Positions 1-9,632 of a stretch of 64,000 nt of DNA are shown in pieces. Within the stretch, counting starts at the first letter, position 1. Every line of letters starts with the position of its first letter. This stretch comes from Trichomonas vaginalis G3. Its lineage: Eukaryota; Parabasalia; Trichomonadida; Trichomonadidae. The notes below the pieces were generated by a model. That model saw nothing but the letters and a program-made list of their open reading frames with translations. It ran no database searches and was not told where the DNA came from. The stretch is taken from positions 22,847,300 to 22,911,299 of the forward strand of contig NC_067204.1 in assembly GCF_026262505.1 (NCBI RefSeq). The letters are read 5' to 3'. Made by a program: the position numbers and the translations under genes.

Positions 1-2
1 AG

Positions 3-742
3 AATCATACACATACCATTGCAAATATTACAAACTTACAAGAAACCTTAAACAGGAAAAGTGCCGTTGGACATACACATACCATTGCAAATATTACAAA
101 CTTACAAGAAACCTTAAACAGGAAAAGTGCCGTTGGACATACACATACCATTGCAAATATTACAAACTTACAAGAAACCTTAAACAGGAAAAGTGCCGTT
201 GGACATACACATACCATTGCAAATATTACAAACTTACAAGAAACCTTAAACAGGAAAAGTGCCGTTGGACATACACATACCATTGCAAATATTACAAACT
301 TACAAGAAACCTTAAACAGGAAAAGTGCCGTTGGACATACACATACCATTGCAAATATTACAAACTTACAAGAAACCTTAAACAGGAAAAGTGCCGTTGG
401 ACATACACATACCATTGCAAATATTACAAACTTACAAGAAACCTTAAACAGGAAAAGTGCCGTTGGACATACACATACCATTGCAAATATTACAAACTTA
501 CAAGAAACCTTAAACAGGAAAAGTGCCGTTGGACATACACATACCATTGCAAATATTACAAACTTACAAGAAACCTTAAACAGGAAAAGTGCCGTTGGAC
601 ATACACATACCATTGCAAATATTACAAACTTACAAGAAACCTTAAACAGGAAAAGTGCCGTTGGACATACACATACCATTGCAAATATTACAAACTTACA
701 AGAAACCTTAAACAGGAAAAGTGCCGTTGGACATACACATAC
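3..742 (+). repeat. 66-bp in-frame tandem repeat, 11 full copies plus a partial one
   Basis: Units begin at 3, 69, 135 and every 66 bp to 663, with a partial unit from 729. Copies are essentially identical. Each encodes 22 residues beginning GHTHTIANITNLQ and stays in frame with the fibre gene downstream. The homogeneity points to recent slippage or unequal exchange. The array continues beyond the left edge of the window. Confidence 0.97.
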
Positions 743-1799
743 ATCTTCTGAAATAACAGACTTAAACGTTAGCCTTGAAAATAAAGCAGATAAAACATAT
801 GTCAATGAAATATACCAAAGTTTGATAGGAACAAAAAATATTGAAACTATTGTTGGTGACTTTTCTGTCAATGAAGAAAATAAATATTTTAGATGGCAGT
901 TGGTACAGTCCTTAAAAAATGGTACACGGTATAAACTCATTCCGAAAAATAACAATGAAATGTATGTAAGCTATAAAAAGAATGATGGTACACAAGTTAA
1001 AGTTCCATTAGACAACAACTGCTACTTAAACTTATATGGAGACGAACAAAAGAAATATTTAAGAGTTTATGAAATGGCAGATATGACATTGCCTGACCCA
1101 GCTCCAGCACCACATTATTATGACTATGGAGATGACGACAGAACACCACATGTAGATGAACAAAAGCTAACATTATATTTAGATTATTATAGATATAAAA
1201 GATATAATGCAATAGAAAAAACGAGAATAGTATATTATTATACAGATGACAGAAATAAATATTATAGTCAAGATTTTACCTACCCTGAAAACATAAGATT
1301 ATATTATAAAAAATATTCTGACACAAACCAGAAGAAACCTGAAATAGTTGCACTATATTTTAAGTTCAAAAGAGACAATCCTATAATATCTCATATGTTT
1401 GATTTAATGAACCCAGTAGGTTCTATTTATACATCTATGGATGCAAGAGGTCCTCAAGTAATGTTTGGTGTTGGTGCATGGGAACAAATAGTCGACAGGT
1501 TTTTGTATTGTGCAAACTCTTCAAAGGAAACAGGTGGAAGTAAAACGATTTCAGGTGAAAATTTACCTGCACACAGTCATTACATAGATTTAAGTACATC
1601 CAAGCAGGTTGGCATAAGCATAGAATATTGGGATTGGTCAGGAATGACAAAAGGTAAAGGATATGATGTTAAAGACGACGTTAAGTTTGCTATAAATTGT
1701 TACTGGAGTGACACTCAGGGAGAAGGAAACCATACACATTTCGTTTCAGGATATACACAAACAACGGGACAAGTAAAGAATACATGCCACCTTACATGA
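3..1799 (+). CDS. Polinton tail-fibre-like protein (5' end outside window)
   Basis: The frame is open from the window edge. The N-terminal part is the 22-residue repeat with an HxH motif (GHTH) followed by a short helical stretch, the pattern seen in trimeric phage tail fibres. The C-terminal part (from about 1390) resembles the gp10-type baseplate/collar domain of phages: an NPVGSIYTSMD start, then WEQIVDRFLY, a Gly-rich GGSKTISGENLPAHSH stretch and a late GNHTHF. The likely role is a host-binding fibre on the particle surface. A phage-like fibre in a eukaryotic Polinton is unusual; the family assignment is from recognised motifs and not from a search. It converges on the integrase gene. Confidence 0.72.
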   Translation, partial: NHTHTIANITNLQETLNRKSAVGHTHTIANITNLQETLNRKSAVGHTHTIANITNLQETLNRKSAVGHTHTIANITNLQETLNRKSAVGHTHTIANITNLQETLNRKSAVGHTHTIANITNLQETLNRKSAVGHTHTIANITNLQETLNRKSAVGHTHTIANITNLQETLNRKSAVGHTHTIANITNLQETLNRKSAVGHTHTIANITNLQETLNRKSAVGHTHTIANITNLQETLNRKSAVGHTHTSSEITDLNVSLENKADKTYVNEIYQSLIGTKNIETIVGDFSVNEENKYFRWQLVQSLKNGTRYKLIPKNNNEMYVSYKKNDGTQVKVPLDNNCYLNLYGDEQKKYLRVYEMADMTLPDPAPAPHYYDYGDDDRTPHVDEQKLTLYLDYYRYKRYNAIEKTRIVYYYTDDRNKYYSQDFTYPENIRLYYKKYSDTNQKKPEIVALYFKFKRDNPIISHMFDLMNPVGSIYTSMDARGPQVMFGVGAWEQIVDRFLYCANSSKETGGSKTISGENLPAHSHYIDLSTSKQVGISIEYWDWSGMTKGKGYDVKDDVKFAINCYWSDTQGEGNHTHFVSGYTQTTGQVKNTCHLT

Positions 1800-1824
1800 C
1801 AGTTTACGCATGGTATAGAATTGC

Positions 1825-2768
1825 TTAGTCGTCATTTTCAACTTCTTTAGCATATCGTCAGGAGTTGTCTTATATTTGTTAGGAACTGTCTTTGAAAGTA
1901 TAACCTTGAACTTTGACAAGTTTGAAACGAGGTCTGACAATAAGTAGTTTTATCTTCTGCTTGCAGTCTGTATTTGCCATGTTTGCCTAAAACTTCATAA
2001 TATTCTCTTGTATATTTCTTCTATTTTTACGAACACGAATGTGAGTACCTGTCGGGTTCCCATTGTTGTCATAGTCAATAGTATTTCATATGGGTCGCGT
2101 TTAGGTATTTATTTTTACTTTGTCACCTTTCTGAAGTTGAAGCCCGGCATTCTTTCTTGTTTTGTCTCTTTTGACTAAATTATTAAATATATAGTCTTTC
2201 TCTAAGTCAGGGTTGTTTTTCATTTCTTCGGGGAGTTGGTTTCCCAAACTTTTTGTTTATGGTTATTGTAAATATTTAAAACTTGTCTCATCTTTGCCAT
2301 GGAGAAGTGTCTATATTTGTCGTCATATGACATTTCATTTGCTTCACCACCTTGTTGTTGTTTAAGTCTCTTAACATTTTTATACATCCGTCAATGACAC
2401 AAGACAGAATGGTTTTGGTCGACAATGAAATATTGGTTTACATTTTTTGAACGCAGATAGTTTTTTACATCATCTGATTTGAAAGAACTTTCACAGTCAG
2501 ATGTCAGTTTTGTTGGATGGTATTTGTCAACGAATATTGTCAAAGCAGTTTTCACATCTAAAATATTTTTGGCCATAATGGTATGGCTTCACAGTATCTT
2601 GTGTTTTGACCAACAAATATTAACCAGTATGGAGGTCCATCTGTTCTAACTCTCGGAATGTTTTCCAGATATCCATAAACCAAGCATTTGGTGTTGAACT
2701 AAAGATTTTTATCATGAGTGCTTTCTTTGTCGCTTTAGAAACATAGGGGTCCTTGTTTGGATTCGTCA
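1825..2768 (-). pseudogene. Polinton integrase (rve family), broken
   Basis: The minus strand carries pieces of an rve-type integrase. The clearest is near 2400-2560, with FVDKYHPTKLTSDCESSF, which matches the second catalytic Asp region of the core. A basic C-terminal part lies near 2000-2150. The N-terminal start is near 2768, 17 bp from the divergent start of the next gene. Integrases of this type insert Polintons into the host genome with a short target duplication. The gene converges with the fibre gene. The copy is broken; the identification rests on motif pattern and position in the element. Confidence 0.6.
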
Positions 2769-2785
2769 TTTTTTACCCTATAAGA

Positions 2786-3186
2786 AATGGGTTTATTTGG
2801 CGCATTAGCAGGAGTTGCTCCAGATTTTTACCCGCAGTGGGAACAATAGTCAGAGGTGTATTTGGAGTTGGAAGGAAGATTTTGAGTACATTAGGTATAC
2901 TGAAAGAGAAAGCACAACCTATTATACAAACTGTACAGAAAGGTTGGGATGTAGCACGAGATGCAACAAATCTTATTCCAAATCCTGAAACAAGAGGAAA
3001 AGTTCAAGGATGGATGGACAATGTAGGAAGACAAGCAGGAACTATTATAACAAAGCAAATGACTACTATAACCAAGCAGGACACTATATGGACCAAGGTG
3101 AAAGATTCTTTAACAGAGGATATAACCATGCACAACAGTGGGTAAACAATAACCAACCTCAACCGCCTCAAACGTGGGGAATGTAA
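2786..3186 (+). pseudogene. Small Polinton virion-type gene, broken
   Basis: A short Gly-rich, partly hydrophobic start is followed by an amphipathic stretch (FGVGRKILSTLGILKEKAQP) and a Pro/Gln-rich end. Small hydrophobic plus basic proteins of this kind occupy the same place in other Polintons and recall adenoviral minor core proteins, but I cannot assign a family. It diverges from the integrase across only 17 bp (2769-2785), so both may share one promoter. It is followed by two tandem micro-genes with the same leader sequence. Confidence 0.45.
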
Positions 3187-3205
3187 AGTTTTTTATTGAG
3201 ATGAA

Positions 3206-3310
3206 ATGAACAATGCAGCATTGAGACAAATGAGTTCAAGATGGATTTGTCGGCTTCCAGCATTTAAACCACGTGTTTGTAAAGTTCTTCCTATATCAGG
3301 AAGTTTTTAG
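3206..3310 (+). CDS. Polinton micro-gene, first copy (34 aa)
   Basis: The frame encodes a short basic peptide beginning MNNAALRQMSSRW and containing FKPRVCKVLPI. It parallels the second copy 170 bp downstream. The function is unknown; its size and basic character would suit a small DNA-binding or virion peptide, but that is inference. Confidence 0.4.
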   Translation: MNNAALRQMSSRWICRLPAFKPRVCKVLPISGSF

Positions 3311-3376
3311 ACCGACTTAAAAAACCTAAACAACCAGTTGAAAACAAACCAAACTAAATTTTTTTACTGAGATGAA

Positions 3377-3517
3377 ATGAACAATGCAGCTTTAAACAGA
3401 ATAAGTCATGGAAGACCACCTTTTACACCACGTGTTTGTAAAGTTCTTTCTATACCTCAGGAAGTTTTAGACCGACTTAAAAAACCTAAACAACCAGTTG
3501 AAAACAAACCAAACTAA
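3377..3517 (+). CDS. Polinton micro-gene, second copy (46 aa)
   Basis: The frame encodes a basic 46-residue peptide beginning MNNAALNRISHGRPPF, sharing the TPRVCKVL core with the first copy and ending in a Lys/Pro-rich tail (LKKPKQPVENKPN). It is preceded by the conserved T-run/GAGATGAA leader and followed directly by the leader of the next gene. No family was recognised. Confidence 0.45.
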   Translation: MNNAALNRISHGRPPFTPRVCKVLSIPQEVLDRLKKPKQPVENKPN

Positions 3518-3536
3518 AATTTTTTACTGAGATGAA

Positions 3537-4010
3537 ATGACCGAAGAAGTCGAAACGGTAGATTTGACACCACAAACAAAAAGTTCAGAACCATTGTCAA
3601 AACCTGTCAAAGAACTTACAGATGAAGAGAAAAATTCAATAATAGAAAGTGCCAGGTCTGGAAATACAAACCCTAACTATAAAGTCACTTTTCATAGAAA
3701 TGGAACGGCTAGTATCTCAAAAAAGAAACAGACTCTCACAAATAAAATATTGAAGTCTGAAGGAGCTTTCGAGACAACAGATGGAAAAGTTTACTTCACT
3801 GACCAACAGTTCATTATAGAACATCTCATTGACTTAGAGTCGAAATATTCTAAACTTTACAACAAACACAAAAAGTTGAAAGGAAAACAAAAACAAATGG
3901 CATATGATATTTATGAAGATGTTGACGACACAACTGTTCCTGCAAGTGAAGTAAAGTCAGAGGAACCGAAAAGTGACGAAAAACCGATAAGAAGAAAAAC
4001 CAAAAACTGA
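3537..4010 (+). CDS. Polinton charged protein of unknown function
   Basis: A 157-residue hydrophilic protein. It has an acidic N-terminus, a middle part that looks folded (about residues 45-80, KVTFHRNGTASISKKKQ), a coiled-coil-like stretch (LIDLESKYSKLYNKHKKLK) and an acidic/basic low-complexity tail. The start at 3537 is chosen because it follows the same T-run leader as the two micro-genes upstream. It lies just before the DNA polymerase gene, so a replication or packaging role is possible, but I do not recognise the family. Confidence 0.5.
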   Translation: MTEEVETVDLTPQTKSSEPLSKPVKELTDEEKNSIIESARSGNTNPNYKVTFHRNGTASISKKKQTLTNKILKSEGAFETTDGKVYFTDQQFIIEHLIDLESKYSKLYNKHKKLKGKQKQMAYDIYEDVDDTTVPASEVKSEEPKSDEKPIRRKTKN

Positions 4011-4126
4011 AGATAAACCAAAACCAAAGTTTAGTTTCCAAACTAAACCAAGTCAACCTTCATTAGCTGGTATGGGTTGGCGTCAAAGACTTATGGCAGC
4101 AGGCGGTTATGTAAAGTAAAGAAAAA

Positions 4127-4152
4127 AATATTTTTTTTATTTTTATAAAAAT
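4127..4152 (+). promoter_or_regulatory. AT-rich 26-bp motif ahead of the polymerase gene
   Basis: AATATTTTTTTTATTTTTAT followed by AAAAAT runs directly into the polymerase ATG at 4151. The identical 26 bases occur on the minus strand at 17351-17376, upstream of the helicase gene of the same element. A likely gene-start (promoter or leader) signal of the Polinton; the function is inference. Confidence 0.6.
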
Positions 4153-4889
4153 GCCCCCATATAGAATGGACAGAAAGTCTGCTAGAATAAAAGCAGAGTT
4201 ACAAAGATATGGTTGGAGAGTTTCGAAGAATTTTAAATATAGGAAGGGAAGACCCATAAAAGTCTATGACAAATTGTCTGGTCTTCGCTACGAAATGGAT
4301 TTGGAAACAGCACGTGCCAATTATCCAAACAGACTAGAGAGGTTAGAAGAAGAACGTCTTATGGACATGCCTTTCGATGTTAGTGAACCTCAAGTTGAAG
4401 GACACGACGGCTTTGCCAGATTCTACTGGAAACATGACGAACAATTGCATCCTTTGAGAAGGAAAAAAGGAAAAGGTGAAGACGCACATGCTCCTATGGA
4501 AAGAACAAGATATGCATATGAGAAGTACCGTGAAGTTAGAAGTCAAATTACATCTGGTCGAACCTTTACAGTAAACTTTGACGAAGGAAAGAACAAAGAA
4601 GGCTTCATGGGAGTACTTGCTGCAATTCAAGACGGAAATAAGAAAGGACACAATCTCAGATTGACCATAACAGATTTGGATGGTCACATTTACTATGCAC
4701 ATGGCAATGAACAAACGGCCGCAAAACTTCTTGACGCTTTCAAGACTACAAAGAGAGAACAAATGGTTGACTCCGACTCAGACATTTTGAATGCAATTGA
4801 AGGAATTGCAAGTGTCAAGTTCGAATGGTACCAACCTAACCCTCAAGCAGTCAGACAACATGCTGGATACTTCCCCTTCATAAATAAGT
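4151..4889 (+). pseudogene. Polinton family B DNA polymerase, 5' part, interrupted by element A
   Basis: The frame opens with a basic N-terminus (MPPYRMDRKSARIKAELQRYG) and runs to the left target duplication of transposon A (4874-4889). The matching downstream part of the gene resumes at 8037. Trichomonad Maverick polymerases have such a basic, poorly conserved N-terminal region before the exonuclease and polymerase domains. The product would replicate the element from protein-primed ends. The interruption by a 3.1-kb transposon alone shows this copy is dead. Confidence 0.65.
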
Positions 4890-5444
4890 GTTGTGCATGA
4901 AAAATAGCGTGACTTCACTTTTGACAAAAGGTGACACTATTTCTGATGGTTTTGTCATTTATTTGTCAGATTTATAAATGGATAATAATGCTGTAAATCA
5001 GATATTAATTAAAAATATTTAAGATTTATGTTCGAATTGAAAAGCAAAATGATATTTTTTAATTGAAAAACGTTAATATCTGATATTTTGAAGTTTTTAA
5101 TATTTGTTAGTATCTTAAATTATTGAATGCATACGTTTTTTATGTTCTCAATTTTAAAAAAATTGTGAAGAATTTAGTTTTTTGGAGATGGATGTTTAAT
5201 ATTTGTGAGTGAGAATGCAAGCAGGAGTTTGGTACTTTAAGGCTGGGTTGAGATAGATTTCCCATTATATTATCTGTGAATATATTGTTTGAAAATTCAA
5301 GATATAAAAATATATTATCAAAAAATTTTATATTTTTAAATACAATAGGGTGGAAATATAGTACGATGAGATAGCAATGATATATTTTATAATGGGAGGT
5401 AATCTGAAGATAAGTAGCAAATTTTATGCGATTTTGATTGGGAG

Positions 5445-5625
5445 TTGGAGGGTGTGAGTACTATAGCATGTAATAGTATCTCACACCCTCCAATTCTTCC
5501 TATGGCGCCGAAAAATTTTTGGTGAAATGCGACGACATTTCACCAAAAAATTTTCGGCGCCATATAGAGAACTATAGTCTGCGAGGTACTGATTCTATCT
5601 ATGTACCTCGCAGACCATAGTTCTC
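5445..5625. repeat. Three adjacent perfect or near-perfect hairpins
   Basis: Hairpin 1 (5445-5493) has arm TTGGAGGGTGTGAGTACTAT with a loop of about 8 nt; hairpin 2 (5501-5564) has arm TATGGCGCCGAAAAATTTTT continuing GGTGAAATG; hairpin 3 (5567-5625) has arm GAGAACTATAGTCTGCGAGG. They are separated by 2-7 bases only and have unrelated sequences. A much longer array of the same architecture is present in element C. Confidence 0.93.
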
Positions 5626-5889
5626 AGCCAAAATGTCAAAAATTTCGGAAATTCGAAATAATTTTTTTTGAGAAAAAATTAACCGTTTAACATAATATTT
5701 ATAATATTGCTTATTCAATTAGACGGATTAAAAATTATATGTTTTCTTTTTATTTTTTCAATTAAATTATTAGCTGACTCGAATTTGTATAAGTTTTTTA
5801 AAATAGATATCAAAAATTAAATATAAAAAAGAAAACAATTAAGAATATTAAAGTAAATTCTTTATTAAGAAACAATAAAATGAAAATAT

Positions 5890-6200
5890 AAAACTTTGTA
5901 TGATTTGAGTGGATATTGAGAGTAATTTGTGAGTGTGCTTCAGCTGCATATGTAAGATTGTTCGGATTTAATTAAAAATTGTAAATTTTTTGTCTTTATA
6001 TCAAACTATTCGACAAAACTTTGTATGATTTGAGTGGATATTGAGAGTAATTTGTGAGTGTGCTTCAGCTGCATATGTAAGATTGTTCGGATTTAATTAA
6101 AAATTGTAAATTTTTTGTCTTTATATCAAACTATTCGACAAAACTTTGTATGATTTGAGTGGATATTGAGAGTAATTTGTGAGTGTGCTTCGGCTGCATC
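5890..6200. repeat. 125-bp tandem repeat, two copies plus a partial third
   Basis: The phrase ACTTTGTATGATTTGAGTGG recurs at 5893, 6018 and 6143. The first two units are nearly identical over 125 bp; the third stops after about 60 bp (GAGTGTGCTTC(A/G)GCTGCAT). It lies between the hairpin cluster and the 3' end of the transposase gene of element A. Confidence 0.9.
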
Positions 6201-6372
6201 CGCTAATTCCTTCTTCATTCTTAACATTCTTTGTTTTATTTAGAACTATATTATCTTATTTCTAAAAATAATACTGAATTTTTTAAAAAATCCAAATGTA
6301 ATAAATGTAAGTGTTTATTCCTTAACTTCCTTTTTGTGATTTTTTGAATTTTCTTGTTTTTGAAATTATTTG

Positions 6373-7331
6373 TTAATCTCTAAGATTTTTTTCGAAGCCT
6401 GGTTCAGCGCAGAGATCTTTTGTCCATTTGGGGCCTCTTTCCCAGGCCTCAAATGGAGTCAATTTCTCCCCAAAGAGTTTGAATAATGCGGAGTGTTTCC
6501 ATACCCTATTATACTGGGAAACAACATTGGGGATGAACTCAAAGACGTTCACTCCAGGGTTTGTCTTGAAAAGAGTCTCCCAACTCCTTTCAATTTTTCC
6601 ATTTTCCTCTGGAGAGTACGGATGAGTTTTGAAATGTTTTATATTGAATTCTTGGCAAACCGCTTCAAAATCTTTTCCAATGAATTCTGTTCCATTATCT
6701 GTGAGAATTCCATGTGGAACTAATTTGACTAAATCAATTGCGTGACGAAATACTCTGGCAGTATTTTTCATTTCTTTTGTATCGAAAACATCCCAGCAAA
6801 TAATGTATCTGCTTCTGTCATCAAGAAATGAAATTAAATATTGAAGGTTACCGTTATCGTCCTTCAGAAATTTCAAATCAGTATGCCACAATTGATTAAC
6901 ATATTGCAACGCATGTGGATCGATTTTCTGATGCCTGTGAAATGTAAACAAATGTTGTTGATTGAAAATTTTGAAAGCATCGTTGAATGTAAATCTTTCG
7001 ACTTTTTCGAAATATGATTCTTTGATCCTTTTGTATCCAATGTCATATTGTGCTTTAATTTCCAAAACTTTGTATACATCTTCCTCAAAAATTTTTTCTT
7101 TGGTCTTCCTCTTTCTTTTATTGGATAGCCGAGTAGTACGAAAATTTTTTTCAAACGTTCTTTTCCTATTGAAAGTGTTTTTGCCGTATCTTCGAGAGTT
7201 ACATTTGGATTATTAATGTATTCTTGATATTTTTCTTCAATTACGTTGAGAACCTGATCGGCGGGAACGGTTGGGAGTTGAAAAGTTTTAAGATCTTCTG
7301 GGTTTTCGAGACGAACCAAGATGTCTTCCAT
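6373..7331 (-). pseudogene. Element A transposase (rve/DDE integrase), one frameshift
   Basis: The N-terminal frame (7331 downward, ATG start) has a helix-turn-helix-like region (VTLEDTAKTLSIGKERLKKI) and a basic linker GRPKKK. The rve core follows in the next frame: WHTDLKFL (first Asp), LDDRSRYI, LTDNGTEF (second Asp) and SPEENGKIERSWETL (Glu). The family cuts and joins the transposon ends. The two frames are offset by one base lost in an A-run near 7100, just after GRPKKK, so this copy is inactive as read unless slippage or a sequencing error is involved. The closest type I recognise is IS3/IS481, known in eukaryotes as IS3EU-like elements; the exact superfamily is uncertain. Confidence 0.78.
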
Positions 7332-8036
7332 TTTTTAATTTGTAAATTTTTCAATTTTTCAAAAGATAATTTAAAAATACTAGTTATTTGATAAAATTTG
7401 TTTATTTTAAATAAAACAATTTTTTTTGAAAAAAAATTATATTAATGATTTGAAGGCAAAAGCCAAAAACTTAATAGATAAAACTCTTTCTATATAGATC
7501 AACTTCTATTATTAAATTTATAAAAATGGAGAGATTTTGCAAATTATTTTCTAATATATTATATTTATAATCATTTTATTTATCCCATTAATAATTGTGA
7601 ACCCAGAACATCTTCCCTTCAAAGTGCCAAGCATTAACACACATTCTCACTCACAAATTTTTAAAACTCATTGCCAAAAATCTAAAAAACTCACAATTTT
7701 TTTAAATTGATAACCCTCAAACCGTTTCCAATCAATAATTTGAGAGTCTATATGATAATGTAAAAGTTAAAACATTCAATTATTTAAGTATTTCTTTAAA
7801 ATATTAAGTTTTTTATTTTTTCAATAAACTTCTAATATCAAATATTTTTATTTAACGATTAATTTTATTTATATTTTTATAGTTTTTTTAAGAAAAAATA
7901 TTGTTAGGGTTTTATGGATTTTCAATTAATATACAAGATAATTCATGAATGTATATATTTCCAAGTTTTTAAGGATGCAACACTTTACATTTGTAAACTG
8001 TCAAAAATGAAGTCACGCTATTTTTCATGCATTACA
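7332..8036. other. AT-rich right arm of element A, no gene seen
   Basis: About 700 bp between the transposase start and the right terminal repeat. It is strongly AT-rich with many short A/T runs and no convincing reading frame. The ATG at 7914 opens a frame that only runs through the transposon end into the polymerase sequence, so I do not call it a gene. Confidence 0.6.
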
Positions 8037-9466
8037 CCCTTCATAAATAAGTCTGACATTGACTTGACAAGGTATGGAATTTACAATTCAATTGAAACAA
8101 TTGTCAATGAACCTTGTATTCTTACATGTCTCAGGAACTCTGGTCTTGTTACAGATGAGAAGATGAAGTATCTTGAGTCATGTGTGAAGACAAGGTACAT
8201 TCTCAGAGGTCAATTGGCAAAAATTGCACCGTTGGCAAATGTCAATATCCGAGTCAACATACCTACAGCTAAAGGTTCTTCACATGACGACTATGTTGTT
8301 GACAAAGACTTACCATGGTTGAAGATTGTAATTGTCCACAACCACTTCATGTTGAACGAAAGTCTTACAAACCCATTCTTTGGTAAAAGTAAGTGCAACA
8401 TTGTCAGAGCTGTAAACATTCTTTTCGAGAAAGGTTTGTTGGAACCAATTCCAGATGACAAGCTTACAGAAAGTTTTGTACCAAAAGACGAAACAAACTT
8501 TTCATTGTTAGCAAGACCAAAAGTTGTTCCAGACAAAGTTCTAGTACAAAAGAAGTACACAGTTCCACAGGGGGTTGGTATGTTCGGATACCAACCTGAA
8601 CCAGAAGAACTTCCAATGAGGTTGCAAGAACTTCAAGATGCTATAAACAAACTTCCATTGAGACATCCAATTGACGTCAAATTGTATTGGAGAGCATCTG
8701 AGTTAGGTCAGAAGGTTTTATATGAAACAGGTTGCTTCGACGATGTTTATGAGATAACAGGAGAAGTTTCTCAGAAGATAAGAGATTCACTTGAATTTCC
8801 ACAAACTGGACCAATTGGTTGCGACAAGTTCGACTCAGATGAAAAGATATACTATGTCGACCTTAACGCTGCGTACATGAGGTTTGTCCAATATATTCCG
8901 ACTGGAATTCCAAACGAAGATGGTGAGTTCCCGGGAAGGAACTATACAGTTGGAAAAGTCATACAACAACTGTATGATATTAGGAAAGCTTCAAACCCCA
9001 AACTTGCAATGACACTCAAATTGCTTATGAATTCGACATGGGATATTCCATTAAGAAACCTCAAGAGATGAAGAGTAAACATTATGAGAAGGTCGACAAC
9101 TTTGTTGAAAGGTTTTCTCCTTTTGTTTTGAAGTACGAATTCACTCAAGGTCAAAGTGGCTTAGTAACCACATTAAAACCTATTGTCGAACATTGGTCTT
9201 ACCCTCAGTTCGCAAAGGCAGTACTTGACAACTACAACAAATTCTTCTCCGAAGTCAAATCCAAAGTGAAGGTTTACTATGAGAACATTGACGCACTCAT
9301 GACGAACGAAGAAGGATACAACAAACTCATTGAAATGGGAATGGTCGGTGAAAAGATGGGCTGTTTTAAGCTAGATAAGGTATTTTCCGAAGTTCATGTC
9401 CTCTCCAAGCGTAAGTACTGGGGCATACTTGAAGACGGCACAGAAATAAAACATTGCATGAAGTAA
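8037..9466 (+). pseudogene. Polinton family B DNA polymerase, 3' part
   Basis: This is the polymerase domain portion. Visible landmarks are YYVDLNAAYMRFVQYIPTGI, corresponding to motif A (DxxSLYP type), LKLLMNST, corresponding to motif B (KxxxNSxYG type), and YYENIDALMTN near the end, corresponding to motif C. These are the landmarks of protein-primed family B enzymes of Polintons, which copy the element from its ends. The part resumes at the right target duplication of transposon A. The gene is broken. A very short gene follows, and then the mariner insertion. Confidence 0.75.
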
Positions 9467-9507
9467 AAACGTTTTTCAAAAAAGTGACATTTTTAATTTT
9501 ATTTGAA

Positions 9508-9609
9508 ATGTACGCTGAGTTTGCTTATGTAAACACTAGAGATACAGATGGAAAATACGTTCAAATACTTCTTAACAAATTCAAGAAGCTATATGGCATA
9601 CCATTTTAA
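9508..9609 (+). CDS. Short Polinton reading frame (33 aa) after the polymerase
   Basis: A small frame beginning MYAEFAYVNTRDTDGKYVQ ends just before the mariner insertion. It has an AT-rich leader (GTGACATTTTTAATTTTATT). The composition fits the other Polinton genes, but the length is too small to assign a family and it may be only part of a gene. Confidence 0.35.
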   Translation: MYAEFAYVNTRDTDGKYVQILLNKFKKLYGIPF

Positions 9610-9632
9610 AACAATATATTTTTACATATATA

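Larger units (their letters stand above)
3189..3540 (+). repeat. Three copies of a TTTTTTACTGAGATGAAATGA leader with duplicated micro-genes
   Basis: The same T-run plus (A/T)TTGAGATGAAATG-type leader occurs near 3189, 3358 and 3520, each time directly before an ATG. The first two also share about 100 bp of following coding sequence (ATGAACAATGCAGC and later CCACGTGTTTGTAAAGTTCTT). This is a tandem duplication of a leader plus a small gene, and the third leader serves the next gene. Confidence 0.85.
4890..8036. mobile_element. Element A: TIR DNA transposon with IS3/IS481-like integrase
   Basis: The two ends are inverted repeats of about 38 bp: left begins GTTGTGCATGAAAAATAGCG, right (reverse strand) begins GTGTAATGCATGAAAAATAG, both continuing with TGACTTCA(C/T)TTTTGACA. 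A perfect 16-bp direct repeat CCCTTCATAAATAAGT flanks it (4874-4889 and 8037-8052) as target duplication. It contains three hairpins, a 125-bp tandem repeat and one minus-strand transposase gene. Length is 3147 bp. It is inserted in the Polinton polymerase gene. The DDE core is of the rve type, as in the eukaryotic IS3/IS481-like groups, but a 16-bp duplication is longer than those families usually give. Confidence 0.85.

Noticed and set aside
3-742. CRISPR-like array
   Set aside because: The whole 66-bp unit repeats with no variable spacers and it codes in frame.
5-955. Long minus-strand frame through the 66-bp repeat
   Set aside because: It is the antisense of the in-frame fibre repeats; the plus frame continues into a recognisable domain.
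7914-8036. ATG-started frame leading into the polymerase
   Set aside because: It starts in the right arm of transposon A and only joins the polymerase by chance of frame.
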